A stretch of 64,000 bases of DNA from Cololabis saira (taxonomy: Eukaryota; Chordata; Actinopteri; Beloniformes; Belonidae), in NCBI RefSeq assembly GCF_033807715.1, contig NC_084587.1:29019017-29083016 (forward strand), given 5' to 3'. Positions 23,723-44,120 of this stretch are shown here, in pieces. Under the pieces are notes generated by a model that was not told the DNA's origin, did not search any database, and saw only the letters and a program-made list of their open reading frames with translations. The stretch's first letter is position 1. Every line of letters starts with the position of its first letter. The translations under genes and the position numbers were made by a program.

Positions 23723-26700
23723 ATGGATCAAAATGAAGAAAGTGTTCTTGTACTTGAGGGTGTAATTCAGGCTCTTGAAGAAGAAAAAATAGAATTACAA
23801 AACGGGTTAGAAACTGAAACAGATGCAGCTTTAAGAGACCAAATGACAGAACGCATTGCTGAAATTAATAACACTCTGCAAGAACATAACGTAGAGAGCC
23901 AAGAACCAACTTCTGAACATGAACAACCTAGGCGATCAGAAAGAGAGCGAAAACCTACTGAAAAGTGGCTTGACTATGCAAAAGAAGAGAGTGCAAAAAA
24001 GGAAAGAAAGTTTATGCTAACGTATGTAACCTTCAAAAGTGAGGTTCAGTACATTAGGTGCAAACTCAAAGAAGAATGTGACAAAGAGACTCTTGAAGGT
24101 ATGACAGCTACTTTGGAAGAATATGAGTCAAACTTAAAGCAGGAGTATGAAAGCATACGTGCATTGACCACACCAAGTCAAGACTTAAGACGGCGAATGG
24201 ATAGCTGCACCTCAGTAACTAAGGAAGTAGTTGCTCTGTTGAAAACGCGTTGCTCGGAAGTAGGCAAAGAGTTTGATGCTGCCGCAGTTAAGGAATCACT
24301 CCTTAAATTACTTCAGAGAGACGATGCAAAATCAATATATGGGTCCACCGTATCAAGAGCTGGCGCGAGTAGCGTAGCAGTAAGTCAGGTGTCTGCAAAG
24401 AAAGCAGAAGCAGCAGCACGCTTAGCGTCAAAACGTGCCGAAATAAACAGACAGAGTGAAATAGCTACACAAAGAAAAGAAGTGTTTGCTCAGCAAGAGA
24501 AACTGAAAATGCTGGAAAACCAAAGGGATCTGGAAGCTATGCAAGCTGAATATGATGTGTATGAGGAGGAGGAAATGAAAATGAATGCTGAAAAAGGCGA
24601 AAAGCAAGAAATAACTCTGTCTCCAAGTCAGCCCCAAGGACAAAAGAAAAACATAACTCTGCCTCTGAGTCAGTTCCAGACTCAGCATAACACAGCTCCA
24701 TATGCTCAGATTCTCCATGACACACCAGTCCCTTCTCATTCTGAGAATCAGTCAGAGCAAAAACTGAATGACGCGACACTAGTGCAAGCCTTCAAAGAAT
24801 CTCTGATAATGACAAGACTTCCGGCACCTGAGCCATCTGTGTTTACTGGTGATCCTCTCAAGTTCACTGAATGGCGAACTAGCTTTAAGGCCTTGATAGA
24901 GAGTACTTGTACAAGCCCAGCACATAGACTGTTTTATCTCAAAAAATACATAAGCGGAGATGCGCTGTCTGTGCTGGAAGGAACCTTTTACCGAGGTGAT
25001 GATGAAGCATATACGCAAGCCTGGGATGCACTGAACAAGCGCTATGGCCACCCATTCATAGTGCAAAGAGCCTTTAGGGGTAAACTTAGTAGCTGGCCCA
25101 AGATAGGACCAAAAGAGCCACTAAAATTAAGAGAGTTCAGTGATTTTCTTGTGTCATGCAAAAATGCAATGCCTCACATATCAGGTCTTAAAATTCTAGA
25201 TGATTGTGAGGAGAATCAAAAGCTACTCCAGAAACTTCCTGACTGGGCCACAGCTCGATGGAATCGCCTTGTCACCAAGGAATTGGATGATGGCAAGCCA
25301 TACCCAAGTTTTGAAGCATTCTCAAACTTCTTAGCCGTGGAGGCACGCGTTGCCTGCAACCCGGTTTCCTCCCTTCATGCTTTGAAAAACGCAGACGAGA
25401 AATCAGCCACAGAAGTAAAACGCATCAAAGCGAGAACCCTAGTGACAACAACAAAGGTTGCACAAGGAAAAGGCCACCCAGCTAAGGATTCAGATGAATC
25501 AACAGACTCGACAGTTAATCCATATGCTGCTCAAACAAATAAGCAAATAAAATGCATATGCTGTCAACAGAACCACTTCATTTACAAATGTGAAAAATTT
25601 ACTGCTCTGACTCTTGATGAGAAGAAAGCGTTTGTGAAAACCAACAATATGTGCTTCGCTTGCTTGAGAGTTGGCCATGTTGCAAAAGATTGTCGGAAAA
25701 GGGCTACATGCAATGTTTGTAGAAAGAACCATCCAACTCCGCTTCATGACGAACCGGCTCAAGAGAAAAAACCTCAAGCAAACCAACAGAGAGACAGAAC
25801 CTCTACTGCTTTGTGTAGTATGAACATGACCATTGCTGACCGCACTTCAATGATAGTCCCGGTGTGGCTGTCTAGTACTGTCAAGAATAGCAAAGAGATC
25901 TTAGTGTATGCTCTGTTAGATACACAAAGTAGCAATACATTTGTCACTGAAGATGTGTGCGAAAAACTGGAAGTGCACACTGAGCCTGTTAAACTCAAGT
26001 TGTCAACAATGACTGACAGGTCAATAGTGAATTGTCACAGAGTCAGTGGGTTAAAGGTCAGAGGATACAGTTCCGAAGAATGCATTGAACTACCACCAGC
26101 TTACACTCGAGAAGATATTCCGTTGGAGAAGACCAGCATTCCAACTCGGGAAACAGCCAAAGGATGGACACACTTGCTTAACATAGCTGATGAGATGCCA
26201 GACTTGCTAGGCTGTCCTGCTGGACTGCTAATAGGCTACGACTGCGTCAGAGCTCTAAAACCGAAAGAAGTCGTATCCAGAGCTGAGCATGAGCCATATG
26301 CAGTGAAAACAGACCTCGGGTGGAGCGTGGTTGGTGCCAAAACGCCTACTACTGGTGGCGGAACAAATACCGGATTCTGCTATCGCATTTCTGTAAAGGA
26401 AATTCCACCTATTACCCCTGCATGTGCAATTAAGGCTCTTGAGAAAGATTTTCAGGATACAAATCCTACAGATGGAACGATCTCTCAAGAAGACATTCAG
26501 TTCCTACAAATTCTGAATGAGAGAGTTCATCATAATGACAATGGTCATCTGGAGATGCCTCTGCCTTTTAGAGAGCGCCCCCAGCTGCCTAACAACAAAC
26601 ATCTTGCCACAGTTAGGCTTAAACATCTGAAAGGAAAGATGGATAAAAATCCCAAATACAAGAAGGACTATGTTCAGTTCATGGTCAATGTTTTCAAAGA

Positions 26701-29700
26701 TGGTGATGCAGAGGAAGTGCATGCAACACCAAAAGACGGGAACACTTGGTACATCCCACACCATGGTGTGTACCACCCGCGAAAGCCAGAGAAGATTAGA
26801 GTTGTCTTCGACTGCTCTGCCAAATACCAAGGCACCTCGTTGAATGACCACCTCCTCACGGGACCTGATTTAACCAACACCTTAACTGGAGTGCTGTGTC
26901 GGTTCCGACAGTATCCAATTGCGATCAACTGCGACGTGGAGAAAATGTTCCACCGCTTTCATGTCACTCCAGAAGATCGGGATTTCATGAGGTTCCTTTG
27001 GTGGCAGAATGGGAACACAACAACTGAGCCCAAAGAATACCGCATGAAAGTGCACATATTTGGAGCGGCATCATCACCAGGATGCGCCAATTACGGCATG
27101 AAATACCTTGCTACCAAATATGAGACTGAGTACCCCATGGCAGCAAGCTTCATCCGGCGAAACTTTTATGTGGATGATGGTCTTGTGAGTCTGGATACCG
27201 TTGAAAAGGCCAAGCAACTTGTCTATGAAGCAAGAGAAGTCTGTCAGAAGGGACAACTGCGACTGCACAAGTTTGTTTGCAACAACAGAGCCGTCTTGGA
27301 GACCATTCCAGAGAGTGAACGTGCTCCAGAAGTCAAGGACGTGGACTTAAACTATACAGAGATACCAGCCCAGAGAGTGCTAGGGGTGAAGTGGAACATT
27401 GAGATGGATGTCTTCTCATTCAATGTGGTCCCACAAGAAAGAACAGCCACTCGACGAGGCATCTTATCCACAGTCGCCAGCATATATGATCCGCTAGGAT
27501 TTTTGGCCCCCTACATCTTGACTGGGAAAAGAATCTTGCAAGAAATGTGCAAGCAAGGTGTAGGCTGGGATGAGCCTGTCCCGCCAGAACTAAGGCCAAA
27601 GTGGGAGACATGGCTCAATGACCTGAACAATCTTCAAACCACTCAAATACCAAGGTGCTTTGTTCCCAACAATCTTGGCACGATCCAGAAGATTGAGCTG
27701 CATCACTTTTCTGATGCCAGTAACGATGGCTACGGGCAGTGCTCGTATATCAGAATCGTGGCTGAAGAACAAGTGCATTGCACATTAGTTATGGCCAAGG
27801 CTAGGGTAGCACCCATGAAGATTGTCAGTATCCCACGTCTAGAGCTCACCGCTGCCACAATCTCTGCAGCCGTAAGCAAGATACTCAGAGAAGAGTTGGA
27901 CTTGAAAATCGATGCTGAGTACTTTTGGACGGATTCACAAGTGGTACTGGGGTACATCAAGAATGAGGCCCGGCGCTTTCATGTCTTTGTTGCGAATCGG
28001 ATCCAGAAGATCAGAGATGCCACTGACCCCAATCGATGGTTTTACATTGAAACAACTCAAAACCCGGCAGATCATGCATCTAGAGGACTCAAGGTGGCAG
28101 ATCTAATGGCATCAGATTGGCTAAGAGGACCCAAGTTCTTATGGGAACAGGAAATTGTGACTAACCAAATGGCCCCAGAGCTTCTCATAGGTGACCCAGA
28201 GGTCAAAGTCTTGAAAACTGATGTTGTGCAAGAAGATGACCTCCTGAAAAGGTTGGCAAGGTTTTCAGACTGGGTCACTTGCCTCAACGTCATTGCTCGC
28301 ATTCAGAGGCTGGCTCATAGGGACATATCTGGGCCTGTTACAGTAGAGGAGCGAAAGAAAGCAGCTGTAGTGCTGATCAAGGCGACACAAAAGGAAGCAT
28401 TAGGAGAAGAGCTGAAACTGCTCGGCCAATCACAAAAACTCCGGAGAACTCACCAAATGTATGAGCTTGACCCATTTCTTGAGGATGGAGTGCTCAGAGT
28501 TGGTGGCAGGTTGAGAAGATCATCAGCGTCGCTGGAGTTCAAACATCCCGTAATACTCCCGAAAGAAGGCATCATAACGCACCTGATACTTGATCATTGC
28601 CATAAAAGAACACAGCACCAAGGCCGAGGGCAAACACTGAACGAACTCAGAGCCAACGGATACTGGATATTGGGTGCTAGTAAAGTTGTGGCCAAGCACA
28701 TCAGGAGTTGTGTGACATGTAGGAGGATGCGGGGTCGAACTGAAGAACAGCGCATGGCTGACTTACCTGTTGATCGCGTGGAGCCATCTCCTCCCTTCTC
28801 ATATACAGGCATCGACTGTTTTGGCCCTTTCTACACAAAGCAGGGCAGAAAAGAGTACAAGAGATATGGGTTGCTGTTAACATGCCTAAGCTCACGGGCC
28901 ATTCATATCGAGATGCTCGAGGACCTGACAACCGATGCATTTCTAAATGCATTAAGATGCTTCATTGCAATAAGAGGAACAGTCAGACAAATCAGGTCCG
29001 ACCAAGGTACAAATTTCATAGGAGCAAAGAATGAATTGGGAAAGTGTTTGATGGAACTTGACAAGGAAAGGATTGCGACCTATCTCGCAAGAAAGGAATG
29101 TGACTTTCTTATGAATGTTCCCGAAGCCAGTCATATGGGAGGAATATGGGAGCGTCAAATTCGGACGACCAGGAGCGTGATGAGCTCTGTCCTTGCTCAG
29201 GCTAAAGGAAGACTAGATGACTCCTCATTGAGAACGTTCTTCTACGAGGCCATGTCCATAGTCAACAGTCGCCCGCTGACAACAAACACCCTCACTGATC
29301 CCAAAAGTGTTGAACCCTTAACACCCAATCACTTGCTTACTATGAAGCCTACTTTACCCCTTCCACCTCCTGGAAAGTTCGTTCAAGAAGATCTGTATGC
29401 AAGAAAAAGATGGCGCAAAGTGCAGTATCTCTCAGAACAGTTCTGGAGCAGGTGGCGCAGAGAATACTTAACCAACATCAACCTTCGTCAGCAGTGGCAT
29501 GCAACCAGACGAAACGTGCAGGTTGGAGATGTAGTCATTGTTAAGGATGAAAACAATCCCAGAAATGAATGGCCACTAGCTAAAGTTGTCGAGGCACAGG
29601 AAGATGATGATGGTCTCGTGCGAAAGGTGAAAATACAAGTAGGCCAAAATAAGTTAGGACCAAAGGGTGAGCGCTTAACGCAACCTTCATTCCTTGAGCG

Positions 29701-29737
29701 TCCAGTGCAGAAATTAGTGGTGTTAGTTGAACATTAG
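23723..29737 (+). CDS. BEL/Pao Gag-Pol polyprotein
   Basis: A single 2004-residue frame. The N-terminal 300 residues are charged and helical, likely coiled coil. A DUF1759 Gag-like region (about 354-520) follows. Three cysteine-rich knuckles sit at about 610, 641 and 662. The protease motif is ALLDTQSSNTF (Asp 733), a form common in BEL proteins. Reverse transcriptase has FYVDDG (Asp 1151, 1152). RNase H has FSDAS (Asp 1331) and WTDSQ (Asp 1404). Integrase has an HHCC-type zinc site (about 1620-1664), then Asp 1698, Asp 1760 and Glu 1810 (GGIWER). A DUF5641 tail closes the protein. All key residues are present, so it could be active. It replicates through an RNA copy made in cytoplasmic particles, then integrates as DNA. 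The ATG chosen is the first of the frame, with AAAATGG context. Confidence 0.96.
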   Translation: MDQNEESVLVLEGVIQALEEEKIELQNGLETETDAALRDQMTERIAEINNTLQEHNVESQEPTSEHEQPRRSERERKPTEKWLDYAKEESAKKERKFMLTYVTFKSEVQYIRCKLKEECDKETLEGMTATLEEYESNLKQEYESIRALTTPSQDLRRRMDSCTSVTKEVVALLKTRCSEVGKEFDAAAVKESLLKLLQRDDAKSIYGSTVSRAGASSVAVSQVSAKKAEAAARLASKRAEINRQSEIATQRKEVFAQQEKLKMLENQRDLEAMQAEYDVYEEEEMKMNAEKGEKQEITLSPSQPQGQKKNITLPLSQFQTQHNTAPYAQILHDTPVPSHSENQSEQKLNDATLVQAFKESLIMTRLPAPEPSVFTGDPLKFTEWRTSFKALIESTCTSPAHRLFYLKKYISGDALSVLEGTFYRGDDEAYTQAWDALNKRYGHPFIVQRAFRGKLSSWPKIGPKEPLKLREFSDFLVSCKNAMPHISGLKILDDCEENQKLLQKLPDWATARWNRLVTKELDDGKPYPSFEAFSNFLAVEARVACNPVSSLHALKNADEKSATEVKRIKARTLVTTTKVAQGKGHPAKDSDESTDSTVNPYAAQTNKQIKCICCQQNHFIYKCEKFTALTLDEKKAFVKTNNMCFACLRVGHVAKDCRKRATCNVCRKNHPTPLHDEPAQEKKPQANQQRDRTSTALCSMNMTIADRTSMIVPVWLSSTVKNSKEILVYALLDTQSSNTFVTEDVCEKLEVHTEPVKLKLSTMTDRSIVNCHRVSGLKVRGYSSEECIELPPAYTREDIPLEKTSIPTRETAKGWTHLLNIADEMPDLLGCPAGLLIGYDCVRALKPKEVVSRAEHEPYAVKTDLGWSVVGAKTPTTGGGTNTGFCYRISVKEIPPITPACAIKALEKDFQDTNPTDGTISQEDIQFLQILNERVHHNDNGHLEMPLPFRERPQLPNNKHLATVRLKHLKGKMDKNPKYKKDYVQFMVNVFKDGDAEEVHATPKDGNTWYIPHHGVYHPRKPEKIRVVFDCSAKYQGTSLNDHLLTGPDLTNTLTGVLCRFRQYPIAINCDVEKMFHRFHVTPEDRDFMRFLWWQNGNTTTEPKEYRMKVHIFGAASSPGCANYGMKYLATKYETEYPMAASFIRRNFYVDDGLVSLDTVEKAKQLVYEAREVCQKGQLRLHKFVCNNRAVLETIPESERAPEVKDVDLNYTEIPAQRVLGVKWNIEMDVFSFNVVPQERTATRRGILSTVASIYDPLGFLAPYILTGKRILQEMCKQGVGWDEPVPPELRPKWETWLNDLNNLQTTQIPRCFVPNNLGTIQKIELHHFSDASNDGYGQCSYIRIVAEEQVHCTLVMAKARVAPMKIVSIPRLELTAATISAAVSKILREELDLKIDAEYFWTDSQVVLGYIKNEARRFHVFVANRIQKIRDATDPNRWFYIETTQNPADHASRGLKVADLMASDWLRGPKFLWEQEIVTNQMAPELLIGDPEVKVLKTDVVQEDDLLKRLARFSDWVTCLNVIARIQRLAHRDISGPVTVEERKKAAVVLIKATQKEALGEELKLLGQSQKLRRTHQMYELDPFLEDGVLRVGGRLRRSSASLEFKHPVILPKEGIITHLILDHCHKRTQHQGRGQTLNELRANGYWILGASKVVAKHIRSCVTCRRMRGRTEEQRMADLPVDRVEPSPPFSYTGIDCFGPFYTKQGRKEYKRYGLLLTCLSSRAIHIEMLEDLTTDAFLNALRCFIAIRGTVRQIRSDQGTNFIGAKNELGKCLMELDKERIATYLARKECDFLMNVPEASHMGGIWERQIRTTRSVMSSVLAQAKGRLDDSSLRTFFYEAMSIVNSRPLTTNTLTDPKSVEPLTPNHLLTMKPTLPLPPPGKFVQEDLYARKRWRKVQYLSEQFWSRWRREYLTNINLRQQWHATRRNVQVGDVVIVKDENNPRNEWPLAKVVEAQEDDDGLVRKVKIQVGQNKLGPKGERLTQPSFLERPVQKLVVLVEH

Positions 29738-29893
29738 TCAAATTAACTCGGCATGAACATGAAAATGAAAGAATCAGTCACTTAATATAACAGGTGTTGA
29801 TGGAAATTATGTGTAAGTTTGAAGTTATTGGAAAATTACAAGTTTATTTCTTTGAATATGATGAAAGTTAATCTTTTGTAATTTTGGTGGCAG

Positions 29894-30451
29894 TGTAGCG
29901 AACACACACATAAACATTATTTTCTGTGTGAATTGATTTATTTTACTTTAATATCCATTTATATTTTGATTATTGTGTGCATACTTTGGGGATAATTGGT
30001 TAATTAATAACTCCATCAGACCACGCCATCACGTGGTCACGTGATGCCTTTTGGTAGAGACGTGAGTTTTTTCATGGTCTGTTGGTGCGTGCAAGCAGTA
30101 ATTGGAAGACAAAGAAGTGAAATACAGAAGAAATGGACTTCTAGCAACTCCTAACATTCTGGTTGGAGGGGCAAACGGTATGGACAATTGAGTGAAATAT
30201 TCTTCTTTATATGTGTATAATTTGTATTTTGAGAGCATTAATATTTTGTGTAATATGTTTCAGTTAAGCAATTCATATATGCGAATATGACAGTTTCACT
30301 GATGAATATTTGCCACTGTGTATTTTATTTCAGTGTTCACGTTGGTCTTGGGCGTTTACAAGACAGAAAATACTGTAATAAAACGTTTACAACCATCAGT
30401 CGGAGCGTTGCACTTTCATTAACCAGTTGGAAAAAGTTGGGAGCAGCTACA
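29894..30451 (+). repeat. 3' LTR of BEL element
   Basis: Same length as the 5' LTR and apparently identical. The bases just before it (TTTTGGTGGCAG) occupy the polypurine-tract position but hold only a short purine run. Confidence 0.95.
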
Positions 30452-30456
30452 CAAAC

Positions 30457-30763
30457 ATAAAATGTATTAATGCTCCCCCCCGCCCTCCCCCTCCCCCCTC
30501 CCCGCACACACACAGACAGACACACACAGACACACGGTGCAGACATGGCTAGGCACAGAGGATCCAGGTGAGGAAACTGTAACGGGGAGCCGTCCACGCC
30601 AGGAGGTCTCATAGCCCGCAGCTACAAGGGGGGGGGGCCCACAGAGACCATCCCGGCCCGGACGGAAAGAGGAGTCCACACCACAGCGGTGAAGCCGTGG
30701 TACAGAGCTCCACCACCATCCAGGCCAAATTTGTTACTTTGAGATTGGACTACTGCCAATTCT
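30457..30763. other. Right part of the BEL host site, no gene
   Basis: Begins as the continuation of the older repeat, then a C-rich and CA-rich low-complexity run (30473-30540) followed by unassigned DNA. Nothing coding was seen. Confidence 0.5.
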
Positions 30764-31640
30764 TTGTTAAGAAGGGGTAATAAAATTACAGCGAACAGCC
30801 TCCAGATAATCCAAAATGTGGCTGTGAGAGTTATGACAACGAAAAGCATGAGATATTATATTCTTCCGATCTTAGCTTCCCTTCATTCACTTTCTAAGAA
30901 ATCCAGGAGCATGATTAAAATTCTTTACTTGATATGTAAAGCTATTAAAGGCCTAGATCCTTCTTACTTTAAATAACTCATAGTTCCACATTATCCCAAA
31001 AGAGCCCTTCAATGCTTTGACTGCAGGTTCACTTGTGGTTCCTAGAATTTATAAAAGCAGAATAGGAGGCAGAACCTTCAGTTATCGCAACCCAGTCTCA
31101 CTGGTTATCAAGCTCCTCCTTTGTGGAACCAGCTGCCAGTAAGGATGAAGATGCAGACATCCTCTACACCGCTAAGATCAGGCTTAAAACGGCAACAGTG
31201 TCTTCACAGGTCTGCCTAAAAAGTCAATCAGACAGCTACAGCAGAGTACTGCTGGCCGAGTTTTCACTAGAACTAAGAAAATGGATCACATCACTGAGAT
31301 CTTTAGACTGGCTCCCTGTACCTCGGAGAATAGACTTTTTAAAAAAAAACTTCTGAATGGTTTTGGACCAAAATACATCAGAGACTTGTTGCCATATCAA
31401 CCATCCAGGCCTCTAAGGTCTTCAGATTCAGGTCTGCTCTGTGTCCCCAGAATCAGAACCAAACATGGAGAAGCTGCATTCAGCTTCTATGCTCCCACAG
31501 ATCTGGAACAAACTTCCAGGAAAGCCAAAACCCTCAGTTCCTTTAAATCAAGGTTAAAAACTAATTTGTCTACAGCTGCCTTTGACTGAATTTAGATTTA
31601 AACAATGTTTATTTCAGTATTACATTGTAACTTTACAATA
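30764..31640 (+). pseudogene. L2-type LINE reverse transcriptase fragments
   Basis: Two pieces of the RT C-terminal region: one includes LQIIQNVAVRVMTTKSMRYY (about 30790-30975), the other EPSRPL-like text with RPLRSSDSGLLCVPRIRTKH and FKSRLKTNLSTAAFD (about 31281-31589). Both are the post-catalytic 'thumb' end of L2/CR1-group elements. Frames are broken, so this is a dead copy, perhaps two overlapping copies. Confidence 0.8.
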
Positions 31641-32235
31641 ATATTTACAACTTTAACTAACTTTTTTTTACCCTGCCACTGCACTGTAACTTTTTTTTTT
31701 CTCTTCCTTACCTTTCAGATGTTTATGTATAAAACCCTTGCATAAAACTTTACTTTTTGATAAAGTTTATTGTTAAAAAGCTGGCTCAATTGACCCTGGA
31801 CCATTCCTTTAATCATCCTGCTTTAGGCCCAAGTGGGCGCCTTTTTCCTCGCTCATCAATCTTTACCCGTTCTTGTAACTACTAACTTCTAACATTGCTG
31901 TCCTTTGGGCATATATCTCTGGAAACGTTTTTCTATTTTTATTGGTCTTTCTTTCCTGTCTTCTCAGACCCCCAACCACTTGAGATAAATGACTGCCCAC
32001 CTCAAAGCACAAGCCTGCAGGAGCACACAAGACAATATTATGGTTTTTTAAATTGAATATATATTTAACACTCAAAATAAAAAATATATATAGGGATTTG
32101 CTGTGAGTTATATCATGTGTCAGGCTTTAAAGGGTCATGACCATAATTGGACTGTACTGAACCTGTTCTTTTTGTAAAGTACCTTAAGATGACTTTAGCT
32201 TTGAACTGGCACTATGCAAATAAAGTTACTTGAGT
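31641..32235 (+). mobile_element. LINE 3' UTR and tail
   Basis: AT-rich sequence ends with CTTTAGCTTTGAACTGGCAC and a TGCAAATAAAGTTACTTGAG tail, the usual 3' end of such LINEs. Confidence 0.6.
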
Positions 32236-33821
32236 TTAATTAAATCCTATGTAAACAAAACCCCAAAACAATGTTTCATGCATTGTAATTAAAAAAAAAT
32301 AAAAAATTTCATCACGATTTTTTCCCCCATTTTTTCCCCCAGTGACCTAAGTCATGCATTCTAATTTTAATTTAAAGCCATTCCCAAATCACGAGTGAAA
32401 AAAGAAAAGTCCTAAAACAGGAAAACATAATTAAAAAAAAAACTTTATTTTTTGTCATTAAAGAACACAGAAGATCAATATCACAGTGTAGAAATTTAAA
32501 GTGCAAATGAACAATGTAAGAGGAAAAGAAACACAAAAAAAATCTGATATTTGATTAGCTCTGTCCAACAATGTCATGGAAAAGCATGCTGCAAGAGAGA
32601 AAAAAGAAAAAGTGCTACTTGGTGTTTTTCAGCAGTACAAATAAGTCAAAAGGATTTATTTAAAAAATAAAAATAAAAAAAATAGAAATTATAAACAATC
32701 TGTATTGGCATCTTAAAACATCTTAAGACTTTTTTTTTTTTCTCAATTTAAATGTCCTATATCTTGGAGGAAACTTCAGTGTTGAACATTTTTTTCAAGA
32801 CTGTTTCTTGAACGGGTACTGAAGCTTGGGAAAGAATACGCTGCTGATCAACAGACCCCAACATTTACTAAATTTCAAACCTCAGCGTGAAATTTAGGAA
32901 AACCTAGATGCAACATAGAACGACTGGAAGGAAAATGCAAAGATTAATTCAAAATTTGACTTCTGTGATGTAGATTCACATACTGTATCATGCGAGAAAT
33001 AAGGTCTAAACCGTTTTTAAATTGTGAAGTTTTATTTAGGACCAGACAAATCACCCTATCCTTACAAGGTCAGAAAAGAAAACAACCTCAGATGAACAAC
33101 AAAATACTGAATCATGGGGTGTATTCAGGTTTTTCATACACTCTCCTGCTTTTGGACTCAGATTTTGGTAAATAACATTTCATGATATTGTTTATCTAAG
33201 GTTATATTTCGGGTATGACCTGGTTAGTAGTACATTTTCTTTTTTTATGATGCCCTCGGTCTGAAAAAGACCATACTTTATTTTTATGTGTGCAATACTG
33301 GGCAACTGTAAATCAGCTGTTTATTTAACTAATTGTGGATTAGGCCACATGCTTAGAAGACCCTCATTGGTTGTATTCATTTTCAGTTAATAAAAATCAC
33401 CTTTCACTGAACTAAAGCAGTGTCAGTGCTGCAAAGCCATCAGCAAAGACTAATATCATCAGTGCTTAATCTTGAGTGAGATAAGGGTAATTTCTCCTTG
33501 GACCTTTTAGGCATTGCAGTTAGTGAATCTGCTGTGAAAACTGAGGAAAAGGTCAAAACGGGACAGGTATTTTGGTGCATCTCATTTCCTTTGTATTATT
33601 GCTGCTCAGACACCTCTGCGCCTCTCGCGTTTCACGCTGCGACCATCCAGTAAAGAGATGAGATAGGAAGTGACTACTCCGCTCCGACAGCAAACAGAGC
33701 CAGTCTCATTTGACTTTACTGCTGAAAACAACACTTCTCTTCAGCAACTGGACTTCAGACACTTTATTTTGCTGTAAAGCCCACACCCAAGAATAAAAAG
33801 GCACTGACTACATGCAGTCCG
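32236..33821 (-). other. Non-coding; probable BFAR 3' UTR and flank
   Basis: It follows the BFAR stop on the minus strand. AATAAA signals on that strand are at 33763-33768 and 32444-32449; the latter sits in a context (ACTTTATTTTTTGTC) typical of a transcript end and would give a 1.4-kb 3' UTR. No other coding signal. Confidence 0.4.
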
Positions 33822-42750
<8,929 letters not shown>

Positions 42751-42839
42751 CTGGTGCAGCGTATGCAAGTCTGAAGAGGAGAGAGCATGTGGTTATTATG
42801 TAACAAAGACTGTTTAAACAACAAAATGAGAAACAGGAA

Positions 42840-43000
42840 ACATAAATATATATACACTATGAAAATGAGTGAATGAGAGTAATAATGCACATGAATGAGT
42901 GGAAGAATGTTGCACATAAATGAGTAAAGAATATTGCACATAATGGATGAAGAATATTGCACAGTATGAGGTAGCTTATTGGTTTAGAAAGTTCACAGCT
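42840..43000. mobile_element. Interspersed repeat fragment
   Basis: The text GAAACATAAATATATATACA followed by repeated AATGAGTG and ATTGCACATAA blocks also occurs at about 45127-45400, so it is a dispersed repeat. Class not determined. Confidence 0.5.
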
Positions 43001-43333
43001 TTGGGGAAGAAGCTGGAAGAGCTAAATAACATAAATGTGATCATTCAGAGGATTAAGAATATTAGGAAGATAGAGTCAAAATTCAGAGAGACAAGAGCTT
43101 GTTTTGTAAAGTTGTGTTTGCGAAGATGTCCTCTACAAACTACGTCTGGAAACAAAAAAGAAAATCAAGTAATTGTTTTATAGTCATTGTAATTTTAGAT
43201 ATTATCAAGTTAAATAATTATAACTACAAGATTATTTAAAATGAAAAATCACTTGTGTTTTTAAAAATGTAATCAAATACTGAACAATTTAATTCAAAAC
43301 CTACAAATTAAGACAAATAAATGGTTCAATCGT

Positions 43334-44031
43334 CAGAGGTGTCAAGTAACAAAGTACAAATACTTTGTTACCTTACTTAAGTAGAAATTTTGGTTATCTA
43401 TACTTCAGTGGAGTAATTATTTTTCAGACGAATTTTTACTTTTCTCCTTACATTTTCACGCAATTGTCTGTACTTTTTACTCCTTACATTTTAAAAACAG
43501 CCTCGTTACTCTATTTCATTTCGGCCTTTAAAAAAAACTATCCAGTTAAATTGCTCCATCCGGATAGAGTGAATTTGGTTGTGGTTGTTTCAGATGTTCT
43601 TGTCCAGTTTTGTTCTTACATCCATTGCCCTCAGATTCCTGCAACTAAACTTGGATGTACATTCCAATAAACATTAGGATAAATGATAACATGCCTCTGA
43701 AGTTTGACTTTTTGCACCATTACAATACTTATAGGCAACTAGTCATCATATCTTCTGCTCCCTGAAACACATGTTAATGCTCAATAGTACACATATATGG
43801 TTCTTTAATATATTTGCATTATACTAAGATGCATTCATTTTCAATGGCTTTTGTCCTTAATGGCTTTTTTCCCCCTTACATTACTTTTACTTTTATACTT
43901 TAAGTAGTTTTGAAACCAGTACTTTTATACTTGAGTAAAAAACTCGAGTTGATACTTCTACAGGAGTATTTTTAAACTCTAGTATCTATACTTCTACCTG
44001 AGTAATGAATGTGAATACTTTGACACCTCTG
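43334..44031. mobile_element. hAT-like MITE with 8-bp duplication beside BFAR promoter
   Basis: Ends CAGAGGTGTCAAGTAACAAA and a complement ending TACTTTGACACCTCTG; duplication TCAATCGT exact (43326-43333, 44032-44039). The interior is made of AAGTA/TACTT-rich arms. Confidence 0.92.
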
Positions 44032-44039
44032 TCAATCGT

Positions 44040-44120
44040 GTCCTGTGGTCGCGGAGACTTTGACAGCTGGTGACGTAGGCACCACGTGACGTCACGTTAG
44101 CTGCAGCCGGCTAGCAAGTG
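44040..44120 (-). promoter_or_regulatory. Probable BFAR promoter with E-box/CRE overlap
   Basis: A short CG-rich island just right of the MITE. It contains CACGTG (44083-44088) overlapping the full palindromic CRE TGACGTCA (44087-44094). BFAR needs an upstream untranslated exon and this is the nearest promoter-like DNA. The start site itself is not visible. Confidence 0.45.

Larger units (their letters stand above)
22585..30451 (+). mobile_element. Intact BEL/Pao LTR retrotransposon
   Basis: Two 558-bp LTRs (22585-23142, 29894-30451) begin TGTAGC and end GCTACA, and I found no mismatch between them by eye. The target duplication is CAAAC (22580-22584 and 30452-30456), within the usual size for this superfamily. 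One uninterrupted frame between the LTRs encodes Gag-like, protease, RT, RNase H and integrase domains in the BEL/Pao order. There is no envelope gene. It lies between TXNDC11 and BFAR, pointing away from TXNDC11. Confidence 0.97.

Noticed and set aside
24428..29158. Many minus-strand frames within the BEL element
   Set aside because: Antisense shadows of the 2004-codon polyprotein; none has its own domain.
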